DNA of 7,115 nt from an uncultured Clostridia bacterium (GTDB taxonomy: Bacteria > Bacillota > Clostridia > Oscillospirales > Acutalibacteraceae), in NCBI GenBank assembly GCA_946405565.1, contig CAMJHU010000096.1, positions 1 to 7,115 of the forward strand, given 5' to 3'. The position numbers and the translations under genes are program-made. Below are positions 1 to 6,565 of this stretch, in pieces. Positions within the stretch are counted from its first letter, which is position 1, and the number at the start of each line of letters is the position of its first letter. Below the pieces are notes generated by a model that was not told the origin of the DNA, made no database searches, and worked only from the letters and a program-made list of their open reading frames with translations.

Positions 1-2
1 AG

Positions 3-209
3 GTTCTCGGCTGTTCGGGTCTGGCGCGTGTGGATTTCCTCGTGCGCAAAAGCGACGGCGAGCCGCTGCTCAATGAACCCAACACCCTGCCCGGCTTCAC
101 CCAGATCAGTATGTACCCCAAGCTCTTCGAGGCGTCAGGCATCAGCAATTCCGAGCTGATCGACAGAATCATCGATTACGCCATCGAACGGGCAGCCAAG
201 AAGAAATAG
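3..209 (+). CDS. ddl: D-alanine--D-alanine ligase, C-terminal 68 residues (5' truncated by window)
   Basis: This is the end of an ATP-grasp ligase that joins two D-alanines in the cytoplasm for the peptidoglycan stem peptide. Only the last 68 residues are visible, in the frame that ends at the TAG at 207-209. They carry the family's closing signature: the ARVDF strand (Asp at visible residue 11), then NEPNTLPGFT (Glu25 and Asn27), which by homology to DdlB supply the Mg2+ ligands, and then SMYPKLFEASGI, the segment that closes over ATP and the second D-Ala. The usual family form is NExNTLPGFT, so the catalytic end looks intact. The gene lies 3 bases before the DUF1934 gene and is probably the upstream member of the same operon. 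Whether it is a D-Ala-D-Ala or a D-Ala-D-Lac/Ser enzyme cannot be judged, because the specificity loop is outside the window. Confidence 0.93.
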   Translation, partial: VLGCSGLARVDFLVRKSDGEPLLNEPNTLPGFTQISMYPKLFEASGISNSELIDRIIDYAIERAAKKK

Positions 210-212
210 TCC

Positions 213-635
213 ATGGAACACAATCGCTATACGCTCCGGATTGTCACCGTCATTCACGCGGACGATTACGACGATACCGTTGAAACCGAATACCCCTGCG
301 CCTACTCCTGTCAGGACGGCACCCACCGTCTCAAATACGACGACGCGGACAACGGATTTACGGTCTTCAAATTCACTCCGGAGGGCGAAATCCAGATTCG
401 CCGCCGCCAATCCTCCCCCATCGTCATGCGCGAGGGATATGCCCATCAGGTGGATTACGAAACCCCCTACGGCAGCATTCCCATGTGCTTCGCGCTGCAA
501 AGCGCCGTGTCGTCGCTGAGTGAAGCGGGCGGACGCGTGGAATATACGGCGAAGATTCACATCAACGGCGAACCGCAGATCAACCGCGTGACAATGGAAC
601 TTGTTCCCATCGAAAGGATGAATTCAGACATATGA
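213..635 (+). CDS. DUF1934 (YwiB-like) beta-barrel protein
   Basis: This 140-residue protein resembles the DUF1934 family, small lipocalin-like beta-barrels found in Firmicutes; Bacillus subtilis YwiB is the best known and is also encoded next to argS. No biochemical role is established to my knowledge. Family-like features are the alternating hydrophobic/polar beta strands throughout, the central FTPEGEIQIRR strand (about residues 54-64), and the YETPYGSIPM turn (about 82-91), which matches the conserved Y-x-T-P-Y-G motif. There is no signal peptide or membrane segment, so it is likely cytosolic. The ATG at 213 lies 3 bases after the ddl stop with only a weak purine-rich site (AAGAAGAAAT), which suggests translational coupling to ddl. 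Its TGA overlaps the argS ATG by 4 bases (ATGA). The assignment is by remembered family pattern and gene order, not by a search. Confidence 0.82.
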   Translation: MEHNRYTLRIVTVIHADDYDDTVETEYPCAYSCQDGTHRLKYDDADNGFTVFKFTPEGEIQIRRRQSSPIVMREGYAHQVDYETPYGSIPMCFALQSAVSSLSEAGGRVEYTAKIHINGEPQINRVTMELVPIERMNSDI

Positions 636-2353
636 CAAACGCCATTCAGGACATTCACGCCCAAATCAAAGAAATCATTATGGCAGCCATGGGACGGGGC
701 GTTGCCGACGAGGTACTTCCCGCCGCCCCCGCGCCTGCCTTCGTCATCGAAACTCCCGCCGACCCGTCGCACGGCGATTTCGCCTCCAACGTCGCGATGG
801 TGTCCGCCAAGGCATTCCGTTTGCCCCCCCGCAAAATTGCGGAAATTATCACACAGCGCATGGACTTCACCGGCACCCACATTGACCGCGTGGAAGTCGC
901 GGGTCCCGGCTTCATCAATTTCTTCGTCAGCCGCCGTTATTTCAGCGACGTCCTCAAGGGCATCCACGCGGACGGCGCGGACTACGGCAAATCCGACTAC
1001 GGCAAGGGCAGGCGCGTGATGGTGGAATTCGTCTCCGCCAATCCCACCGGTCCCATGCACATGGGCAACGCCCGCGGCGGCGCACTGGGTGACTGCCTCG
1101 CAGCCGTGCTGGAATACGCGGGCTACTACGTGGAACGCGAATTCTATGTCAACGACGCGGGCAACCAGATTCAGAAATTCGGTCTGTCGCTGGATATCCG
1201 CTATCAGCAGATTTTCAAGGGCGAAGACGCGGTGGAACTGCCGGAAGATTCCTATCACGGCGGCGACATCGTCGATCTGGCAAAGGAATTTGCCGACATC
1301 CACGGCGACGCCTACTTGGACAAGAGTGAAGAAGAACGCCGCGCCGCGCTGGTGGATTACGCCCTGCCCAAGAACATTGCCAAGATGAAGTCCGATATCG
1401 CCAAATACCGCATTGAATATGATACATGGTTCCTCGAAAGCACGCTCCACAACAGCGGCGAGGTACAGGAAATCATCGACATTCTCACCGACAAGGGTCT
1501 GACCTATGAAAAGGAAGGCGCCATCTGGTACAAAGCCACCGAATTCGGCGGCGAGAAGGACGAGGTACTCGTCCGCGCCAACGGCAATCCCACCTATTTC
1601 GCGGCGGATATCGCCTATCACCGCAACAAATTCGAGAAGCGCGGCTTCGACACCTGCATCGACGTATGGGGCGCCGACCATCACGGACACGTCGCCCGCA
1701 TGAAGGGCGCGATGGACGCCATCGGTCTCGACGGCTCCAAACTGGACATCGTCCTCATGCAGCTGGTGCGTCTCATGGACAACGGCGTGCCGGTCAAGAT
1801 GAGCAAGCGCACCGGCAAGGCGATTCAGCTCGCCGACCTGCTGGATGAGGTTTCGCCCGACGCGGCGCGTTTCTTCTTCAACCTGCGCGAAGCCAACACA
1901 CAGATGGACTTTGACCTCGGACTTGCCGTGCGTGAGGATTCCCAGAACCCGGTCTATTATGTGCAGTACGCCCATGCCCGTATCTGCTCGATTTTCCGCC
2001 GGGAGGAAGCGCAGAAATACAACCTCGACGAAGTACCCGCGGAATGGCTCGATCTGCTCACCCATCCCTCCGAAGTGGAGCTCATCCGCTATCTGTCCAG
2101 CCTGCCCAATGAAATCATCGCAGCTGCGAAGGAATACGAACCTGCCCGCATGACCCGTTACGTCATGGAGCTGGCTGCCAAGTATCACAAATTCTACCAC
2201 GACTGCCGCGTGCTGGGCAACAAAGATGAACATCTGACCGCCGCCCGTCTGATGCTCTGCGACGGCGTGCGTCAGGTTATCGCCAACATTCTGCACATGA
2301 TGAAGGTCTCGGCGCCCGAACAAATGGCGTCCCAGACCGGAGACGAGGAATAA
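632..2353 (+). CDS. argS: Arginyl-tRNA synthetase (class I)
   Basis: It charges tRNA-Arg with arginine using ATP in the cytoplasm. At 573 residues it is full length for a bacterial ArgRS. The N-terminal domain (about 1-110) carries the DPSHGDFASNVAM segment typical of ArgRS that contacts the tRNA D-loop. The Rossmann catalytic domain carries the HIGH-type signature as HMGN at residues 143-146, within ANPTGPMHMGNARGG, and a canonical KMSK at 389-392. The AWAD-like region appears as WGADHHGHVARM. The C-terminal helical DALR-type anticodon-binding domain covers about 440-573 and begins near YVQYAHARI. The last residue of the signature is Asn instead of His, a variant I recall from Clostridia ArgRS and not a sign of inactivity. 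The start overlaps the preceding stop (ATGA at 632-635); an AAAGGA site lies 13 bases upstream, at 613-618. No T-box leader is visible directly before the gene, consistent with transcription from further upstream. Confidence 0.98.
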   Translation: MTNAIQDIHAQIKEIIMAAMGRGVADEVLPAAPAPAFVIETPADPSHGDFASNVAMVSAKAFRLPPRKIAEIITQRMDFTGTHIDRVEVAGPGFINFFVSRRYFSDVLKGIHADGADYGKSDYGKGRRVMVEFVSANPTGPMHMGNARGGALGDCLAAVLEYAGYYVEREFYVNDAGNQIQKFGLSLDIRYQQIFKGEDAVELPEDSYHGGDIVDLAKEFADIHGDAYLDKSEEERRAALVDYALPKNIAKMKSDIAKYRIEYDTWFLESTLHNSGEVQEIIDILTDKGLTYEKEGAIWYKATEFGGEKDEVLVRANGNPTYFAADIAYHRNKFEKRGFDTCIDVWGADHHGHVARMKGAMDAIGLDGSKLDIVLMQLVRLMDNGVPVKMSKRTGKAIQLADLLDEVSPDAARFFFNLREANTQMDFDLGLAVREDSQNPVYYVQYAHARICSIFRREEAQKYNLDEVPAEWLDLLTHPSEVELIRYLSSLPNEIIAAAKEYEPARMTRYVMELAAKYHKFYHDCRVLGNKDEHLTAARLMLCDGVRQVIANILHMMKVSAPEQMASQTGDEE

Positions 2354-2355
2354 TC

Positions 2356-2772
2356 ATGAACGATACCCGTGACAGAAAAATCTCCGAGCTGACCATTGCC
2401 GATATCACCGAGCGTATGCTGCAATTTGCCATGTGCAGCGAGCTCGTGGACGCGTCCGATTTTCCCGAAAGCTACAACGAGGGCATCAGCGACGCGCTCA
2501 CCGAAATGCGCCGCGATATGGATACCCTTACCGAGCGGCAGTTCATCTCGAAATACGAAGAGGCTTCGCTCGAAAAGGGCGACGAGCTGATCTCGCTCGA
2601 CGAGGATGACGAACGGGTGGAATACATTCAGGGCTATTGTTCCACCGTGGACGACGTGCTCCACATGATCGACCCCACCCGGCTCTACGACGAAATGCGC
2701 ATGATGCAGGATGGCATGATTCCCAACGACGGCATCGACGAGGATTTCATCGACCGTATCTTTGAGAACTGA
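2356..2772 (+). CDS. Small acidic protein of unknown function, downstream of argS
   Basis: I do not recognise this 138-residue protein. It is strongly acidic, with about 38 Asp/Glu against about 13 Lys/Arg by eye, and includes the acidic run LDEDDE (about residues 80-85) and the tail DGIDEDFIDRIFEN. It is predicted mostly helical and has no signal peptide, membrane segment or obvious metal-binding cluster; two Cys (in AMCSE and GYCST) are far apart. The ATG at 2356 follows the argS stop by 2 bases and has a good GAGGAA site at 2345-2350, 5 bases upstream, so it is very likely a real gene translated from the argS message. It is the last gene before the operon terminator. Codon use resembles its neighbours, with no sign of recent transfer. 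A regulatory or protein-binding role is possible, but nothing in the sequence shows it. Confidence 0.85.
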   Translation: MNDTRDRKISELTIADITERMLQFAMCSELVDASDFPESYNEGISDALTEMRRDMDTLTERQFISKYEEASLEKGDELISLDEDDERVEYIQGYCSTVDDVLHMIDPTRLYDEMRMMQDGMIPNDGIDEDFIDRIFEN

Positions 2773-2798
2773 CCGTTTGCTTCAAACATCCGCCTTCC

Positions 2799-2855
2799 AA
2801 AAAACCTGCCGCTCTCTCTGTCCGTAAGGAACAGGGAAAGCGGCAGGTTTTATTG
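2799..2855. terminator. Bidirectional intrinsic terminator between convergent operons
   Basis: A perfect 13-bp stem pairs AAAACCTGCCGCT (2801-2813) with AGCGGCAGGTTTT (2839-2851). The interior (2814-2838) can extend the stem imperfectly, with CTCTGTCC opposite GGAACAGGGA. The plus strand has a T-tract at 2848-2851 followed by ATT, and the A-tract at 2799-2804 gives six U on the minus strand. The hairpin sits 27 bases after the stop of the acidic gene and 20 bases after the degV stop (in minus-strand direction), so it is well placed to end both transcripts. Confidence 0.9.
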
Positions 2856-2871
2856 ACCGGAACGGAACAAT

Positions 2872-3699
2872 TTACCGTCCCACAAAAATATAGCCAAAGG
2901 CGTTGGGACCCCAGTGACAGGCAATCGCAGGATCCAGATTGTCAAAATCAATCATCGCGGCATGGTATTTTTTGTCGGTCATCGCGATGAGGGCTTTGAG
3001 GTTCTTGTCGGAATAGGTGTAGGAGGGAACAATGCTGTAATTGGTGTCGCAGCCCTCTTCTTCCAGACGGTTGGCGAGCATCTGCATGGCGCGTCTCAGA
3101 CCGATGGCTTTTCCCACCGACTTGACATGACCTGTCGCGTCAAACCCGATGAGCGGCTTGACCTGCGCCAGACTGCCCGCCACATACGCCGTGCGGCTCA
3201 GACGACCGCCGCGGTGGAGATATTCCAGCGTTTCGGGAATCGCCACAATGCGGATACGCGGAATCAGGTGCTTGAGTTTGAGTTCAATCGCGTCGAGACT
3301 TTCATTGCGGTACTTATTGACTTCTTCCACCAGCAGGCGGATACCGCCTACCGCCACCTTGGTATCAATCACGCGCACCTTCCGCTCGTCCTCAAAGAGC
3401 ATCCGCAGCGAATTATAAGTGCCGGAAATGCCCGAAGAGATGGGCAGAATGATCACGTCGTCGCCCTGCTCCACATAGCGCCTGACCTGTTTCTCCACAA
3501 AGCCCAGTCCCGGCAGCGACGTCTTGGGAAACAATCCGTCATTGATGAGCTTGTCATAGAAAAAATCCATCGGCAGATCAATGCCGTCATAATATTCCTT
3601 GTCGTCCAACAGAATTTTCAGCGGCAGGATATCCACACCGTACTTCTCTTTTTCCTCCTGCTTGATGCTGCTGCCGGAGTCTACAATGATTCTCAGCAT
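2872..3699 (-). CDS. DegV family fatty-acid-binding protein (FakB-like)
   Basis: DegV/FakB proteins hold a fatty acid in a deep pocket and, in Firmicutes, present it to the kinase FakA to make acyl-phosphate for phospholipid synthesis. This 275-residue protein has the family length and motifs in order: IIVDSGSS at the N-terminus (residues 4-11), KTSLPGLGF (59-67) with the Thr-Ser pair expected at the carboxylate site, ILPISSGISGTYNS (84-97), RVIDTK (109-114), the LEYLHRGGRLSRT segment (158-170) that leads into the second domain, and the closing CHWGPNAFGYIFVG (261-274), equivalent to the usual H-x-GPGA-x-G tail. No FakA (DhaL-fold) gene is in the window. The start at 3699 has an excellent AAGGAG site 8 bases upstream. 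It follows upp by 30 bases and is the last gene of the minus-strand unit. Ligand and partner are inferred from the family; several paralogues per genome are normal. Confidence 0.93.
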   Translation of the reverse strand: MLRIIVDSGSSIKQEEKEKYGVDILPLKILLDDKEYYDGIDLPMDFFYDKLINDGLFPKTSLPGLGFVEKQVRRYVEQGDDVIILPISSGISGTYNSLRMLFEDERKVRVIDTKVAVGGIRLLVEEVNKYRNESLDAIELKLKHLIPRIRIVAIPETLEYLHRGGRLSRTAYVAGSLAQVKPLIGFDATGHVKSVGKAIGLRRAMQMLANRLEEEGCDTNYSIVPSYTYSDKNLKALIAMTDKKYHAAMIDFDNLDPAIACHWGPNAFGYIFVGR

Positions 3700-3729
3700 A
3701 GTTTTTCTCCTTATGTATCAATAATAATA

Positions 3730-4359
3730 CTATTTCGTACCGAAAATGCGGTCGCCGGCATCGCCCAGACCCGGCACGATGTAGGCATTTTCATTGAGAC
3801 GTTCATCGAGACTGCCCACATAAACATCGATGTCCGGATGTGCCTTGCACAGTGCCTCCAATCCTTCGGGCGCCGCGATAATGCACATGAATTTGATGTG
3901 GGTGCAGCCCTTCGCCTTGATAAAATCTACCGCCTGAATCGCGGAACCGCCCGTCGCCAGCATCGGGTCGGGCAGCACTACCACGCGTTCGTCGATGTTT
4001 TCGGGCAGCTTGCAGTAATATTCATGCGGCTCGTGGGTTATTTCATCGCGGTACAGACCGATATGTCCCACCTTCGCGGACGGCACCAGCGCCAGAATGC
4101 CGTTGACCATCCCCAGTCCCGCACGCAGAATCGGCACCACAGCCAGTTTCCTGCCGCTGAGCATCGGCTGGAACGATTCGGCAATGGGGCTTTTGACGGG
4201 TACCATCTCGGTGGGCAGGTCGCGCAATGCCTCATATCCCATCAGCATCGCGATCTCCTCCACCAGCACACGGAAATCCTTGGTTCCTGTGGTTTTGTCA
4301 CGCAGCAGGGAAATTTTATGCCGGATCAGCGGGTGATCCATAATCATTACAGTTGCCAT
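3730..4359 (-). CDS. upp: Uracil phosphoribosyltransferase
   Basis: It converts uracil and PRPP to UMP and pyrophosphate in cytosolic pyrimidine salvage. The 209-residue product has the standard family length. The PRPP-binding loop is the canonical DPMLATGGSA at residues 131-140. PILRAGLGM (76-84) carries the Arg that contacts pyrophosphate, and the C-terminal PGLGDAGDRIFGTK (196-209) is the uracil-binding tail. I place the start at ATG 4359 (product begins MATVMIMDHP) because family members begin about here and a GAGAGG site lies just upstream. The frame stays open to an ATG at 4539, but those 60 extra codons overlap the end of the preceding gene and give a basic, low-complexity stretch unlike the family. 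The gene is preceded by a GC-rich hairpin (4383-4407) and followed after 30 bases by degV. No PyrR-type attenuator with a minus-strand U-tract is visible. Confidence 0.97.
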   Translation of the reverse strand: MATVMIMDHPLIRHKISLLRDKTTGTKDFRVLVEEIAMLMGYEALRDLPTEMVPVKSPIAESFQPMLSGRKLAVVPILRAGLGMVNGILALVPSAKVGHIGLYRDEITHEPHEYYCKLPENIDERVVVLPDPMLATGGSAIQAVDFIKAKGCTHIKFMCIIAAPEGLEALCKAHPDIDVYVGSLDERLNENAYIVPGLGDAGDRIFGTK

Positions 4360-4382
4360 AGCGGTTTTGCCTCTCTTTCTCT

Positions 4383-4415
4383 CCGTCCGGAAGAATTTGC
4401 CGGACGGTGTTTTTT
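4383..4415 (+). other. Hairpin with plus-strand T-tract in the leader of upp
   Basis: CCGTCCGG (4383-4390) and CCGGACGG (4400-4407) form a perfect 8-bp GC-rich stem with a 9-base loop, followed on the plus strand by TGTTTTTT (4408-4415). This is the form of an intrinsic terminator for plus-strand transcription, yet both flanking genes are on the minus strand. In minus-strand RNA the same hairpin has an A-tract before it and a purine-rich ribosome-binding stretch after it, so it should not terminate strongly there. It may block antisense transcription, protect an RNA end, or influence upp translation. The structure is seen directly; the role is not known. Confidence 0.55.
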
Positions 4416-4420
4416 GGGAT

Positions 4421-5494
4421 TCAGTTTTCTTCATTCCAGAGCGGTGTATCATAATCCGTCTCATCCGGCGTGCAGACAAATGCCCCGAAAATTTCGCCCG
4501 AAGCCGCTTCCACCTGAATGTCCGCATAACGCGGCTCACCTTTTTCGGAGGTCAGCGCATAATAACAGCGATAATCCGGTTGATCGGCGTATCGGCTGAC
4601 CGCGCCGGGACTGCCCAATGCCGACGTAAGTACCGGGTCGTCCATGCGGCGATGCGCCGCCAGCAGTTCCCGCAGCGCGTCCACTGTGAGCGGAGGCGTG
4701 TCGGAAGCCGTCCAGAAAAAGGGGTTGCCGTCGATCAGCCGGACGTCTCTTCCGTCGGCGCCTGACACATCGCACACCATATACCGTCCGTCTTCCGTTC
4801 CGGGCGCATTTCTGACTTCTTCCTCATATGCCGCACTCGCCGGGAGATTTCTCACGGTAAAGACGGTAACGCCCACCTTGTCCGGCTCATCGGTATTCCG
4901 GTAGCAGATCGAAAGATGCACGCGGTACCATGTATCGCCGTCTGTCAGGTCGTATTGCACATGGTAATCCAGCACCGCGGTTCCCATATCATACGAACCG
5001 CCGCCTCCGCCGTATCCGCCTTTGCGTTCCAGATCGGCAAGACCGCCGGGATACGCCGCGAAAAAGTCGTCCAGCGCGGTCTGAAAGCCCGCGTCCGCCT
5101 GTATTTCAGGGGTGAAGTTTTTGGAAAAGGCGTCGCGGTCGCCGTTGTCCGCCGACGTCAGAAGCGCATTCAAGGCATCGTCCGCCGCTTCTGTGTCGGA
5201 TACCATTTCATTGCGCCAGCGGTCGGTCACACATTCGTACTGTGTCCACTGGAAAGCCGTACTGATCCCCACCGTCAGCAGCCGGACCGAATATAACACC
5301 ACCACCAGCGTCGGCAGTGTAAGTATCGCCAGCCCCAGTCCGAACAGCACCTTCGGGGAGCGCTTGCCGGCATATTCCGGTTTGCGCCGCCGGGAAAGTC
5401 CCATCCACAGCAGCACACCTCCCACCAGTGCCAGACCGCCCAGAAAAATCAGCACAAAAAACAGCAGGACAAATATCATAGACACAAATGTCAT
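4421..5494 (-). CDS. Two-span membrane protein with large extracytoplasmic region (DUF5104-like part)
   Basis: This 357-residue protein has two hydrophobic segments, at about residues 4-32 and 48-77, joined by the basic loop SRRRKPEYAGKRSPK. By the positive-inside rule the loop is cytoplasmic and both the N-terminus and the large C-terminal part (about 80-357) face outside. Residues about 103-216 (from ADDALNALLTS through DKVGVTVFTVRN) resemble, from memory, the DUF5104 domain of clostridial lipoproteins, but here there is a membrane anchor and no lipobox. A Gly-rich turn, GGYGGGGGSYD, lies at 159-169. Residues about 268-340 (from PLTVDALRELL, with LGSPG and CYYALTSEKGE) look like a small BLIP/SmpA-type alpha-beta unit. 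The start at 5494 has a good GGGAGG site 7 bases upstream. It lies 45 bases after the aldolase gene and 61 before upp, on the same strand. No enzymatic motif is evident and function is unknown. Confidence 0.82.
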   Translation of the reverse strand: MTFVSMIFVLLFFVLIFLGGLALVGGVLLWMGLSRRRKPEYAGKRSPKVLFGLGLAILTLPTLVVVLYSVRLLTVGISTAFQWTQYECVTDRWRNEMVSDTEAADDALNALLTSADNGDRDAFSKNFTPEIQADAGFQTALDDFFAAYPGGLADLERKGGYGGGGGSYDMGTAVLDYHVQYDLTDGDTWYRVHLSICYRNTDEPDKVGVTVFTVRNLPASAAYEEEVRNAPGTEDGRYMVCDVSGADGRDVRLIDGNPFFWTASDTPPLTVDALRELLAAHRRMDDPVLTSALGSPGAVSRYADQPDYRCYYALTSEKGEPRYADIQVEAASGEIFGAFVCTPDETDYDTPLWNEEN

Positions 5495-5539
5495 ATAAAT
5501 GCCTCCCTTCCACTTCCCATGAAAATGGTCAGCAAACGG

Positions 5540-6514
5540 TTAGTCTCTATCGAGCAGTTCCTGATAGAAGTCGCAGTAATCGGTCTTGCCGTCGCGGATA
5601 AACTCAATCGCGGAGGAAGGGTGGCGGTTGAGCCGTCCGGTCAGCAGATAGGGCACATCGTATCCCCATACCACGCCCGAAGCCTTGAGCGGCAGCATAT
5701 ACTGTTCAATAAAACGCAGCACCGGCGTGATATTGTACTTGGGGTTCTTGAAGAAGCCGAGCAGCAGTTCCATCGCGCAGTTGCCCGCGCCGCGTCCCAT
5801 GCTGCACACCGTCGCGTCGAGATAGCTCACGCCCAGCGACATGGATTCAATGGTATTCGCAAAGGCAAGCTGCTGATTATTATGCGCGTGCATACCGATG
5901 TACTTGCCCGCTGCCTCGCCGTAGGAGAGATATTTTTCCGAAAGGCGGGCAATCTGCTCCGGATAGAGCGAACCGTAGCTGTCCACCAGATAAATGCCGT
6001 CCACATGGCTGCGGCAGATGAGTTCCAGCGCGCCGTCGATATCGACGTCACTGGCGTTGGAAATTGCCATGATATTGACCGTAGTTTCGTACCCCAGTTC
6101 ATGGCAGTATTCCACCATTTCCAGCGCGGCGGGAATGGTATTGATATAGGTTGCCACGCGCACCATGTCAATCACGCTCTCCGAACGGGGAATGATATCG
6201 CGGCGGAAATCGGTGCGTCCCACATCCGCCATGACCGAAATTTTCAGATCGGTATTGTTGTCGCCCACAATGGAACGGATATCCGCCTCGTCGCAGAACT
6301 TCCACTTGCCGAATTTATCGGGAGAAAAGAGTTCCTTCGACGCCTTGTAGCCGAATTCCATATAATCCACGCCCGCCTTGACATTGGCAAGGTACAGGGC
6401 GCGCACAAATTCATCGTCGAAATAAAAATTGTTGACCAGACCGCCGTCGCGGATGGTAGCATCCAGCACTCGCACATCGGGGCGGAAGGAAACGATATTG
6501 CCTCTTCTGTTCAT
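5540..6514 (-). CDS. HMGL-like (DRE-TIM) aldolase, substrate unknown
   Basis: This 324-residue protein is a DRE-TIM metallolyase of the HMGL-like superfamily, which cleaves or forms C-C bonds through a metal-bound enolate. The barrel starts with VLDATIRDGG (residues 16-25), where Arg22 and Asp23 are the expected catalytic Arg and metal-ligand Asp. The other metal ligands are seen in MHAHNN (His209, His211). Other barrel-strand landmarks are YMEFGYK (51-57), VDSYG (177-181) and the anion-binding CSMGRGAGN (237-245). It resembles 4-hydroxy-2-oxovalerate aldolase (MhpE/DmpG) in size, but has RDGGLVNN where those have RDGMH, so the catalytic His after RDG is missing. It is closer to the RDGG-x-x-N group annotated only as 'aldolase catalytic domain-containing protein'. 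No acetaldehyde dehydrogenase partner is nearby. The AGAGAGGA site is about 12 bases before the ATG, a long spacing. It is the first gene after the promoter at 6566-6594. Confidence 0.88.
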   Translation of the reverse strand: MNRRGNIVSFRPDVRVLDATIRDGGLVNNFYFDDEFVRALYLANVKAGVDYMEFGYKASKELFSPDKFGKWKFCDEADIRSIVGDNNTDLKISVMADVGRTDFRRDIIPRSESVIDMVRVATYINTIPAALEMVEYCHELGYETTVNIMAISNASDVDIDGALELICRSHVDGIYLVDSYGSLYPEQIARLSEKYLSYGEAAGKYIGMHAHNNQQLAFANTIESMSLGVSYLDATVCSMGRGAGNCAMELLLGFFKNPKYNITPVLRFIEQYMLPLKASGVVWGYDVPYLLTGRLNRHPSSAIEFIRDGKTDYCDFYQELLDRD

Positions 6515-6540
6515 AAATTATCCAAATCCTCTCTTGTCAT
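6511..6540 (-). other. Possible 9-codon leader ORF before the aldolase gene
   Basis: Downstream of the predicted transcription start, an ATG at 6540 opens a 9-codon frame (MTREDLDNL) whose TGA overlaps the aldolase ATG by 4 bases (ATGA at 6511-6514). This is the same coupling geometry used at the DUF1934-argS junction. No clear Shine-Dalgarno site precedes the short ATG, and the AGAGAGGA site inside it may serve the aldolase start instead. It could be a coupled leader peptide or a chance open frame. Confidence 0.3.
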
Positions 6541-6565
6541 GAAAACAGCATCATGTATTTCTGCA

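Noticed and set aside
557..2323. 588-codon open frame on the minus strand opposite argS
   Set aside because: It lies in exact codon register with argS, which has unmistakable ArgRS motifs. The antisense product is His/Val/Ala-rich without a recognisable domain, as expected for a reverse-complement shadow.
4360..4420. PyrR-type or other riboswitch attenuator before upp
   Set aside because: Only one simple hairpin is present. There is no alternative antiterminator pairing and no minus-strand U-tract, and 61 bases is too short for a typical riboswitch.
4360..4539. 60-codon N-terminal extension of uracil phosphoribosyltransferase
   Set aside because: It would overlap the end of the upstream membrane-protein gene and span a GC-rich hairpin. 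The family starts at about MATV and a ribosome-binding site precedes ATG 4359.
2914..4599. 561-codon open frame on the plus strand opposite degV, upp and the end of the membrane-protein gene
   Set aside because: degV and upp happen to share the same codon register, so the shadow runs through both. It crosses the 30-base gap and has no family-like motif.
5016..5026. Glycine-rich turn GGYGGGGGSYD in the membrane protein as a possible nucleotide-binding loop
   Set aside because: It lacks the GKT/S that completes a P-loop and lies in the predicted extracytoplasmic part, so it is more likely a flexible turn.
6537..6555. TCATG repeats in the aldolase leader as a possible operator
   Set aside because: The matching units are only 5 bases long and TCATGA is itself palindromic, so the pattern is expected by chance.
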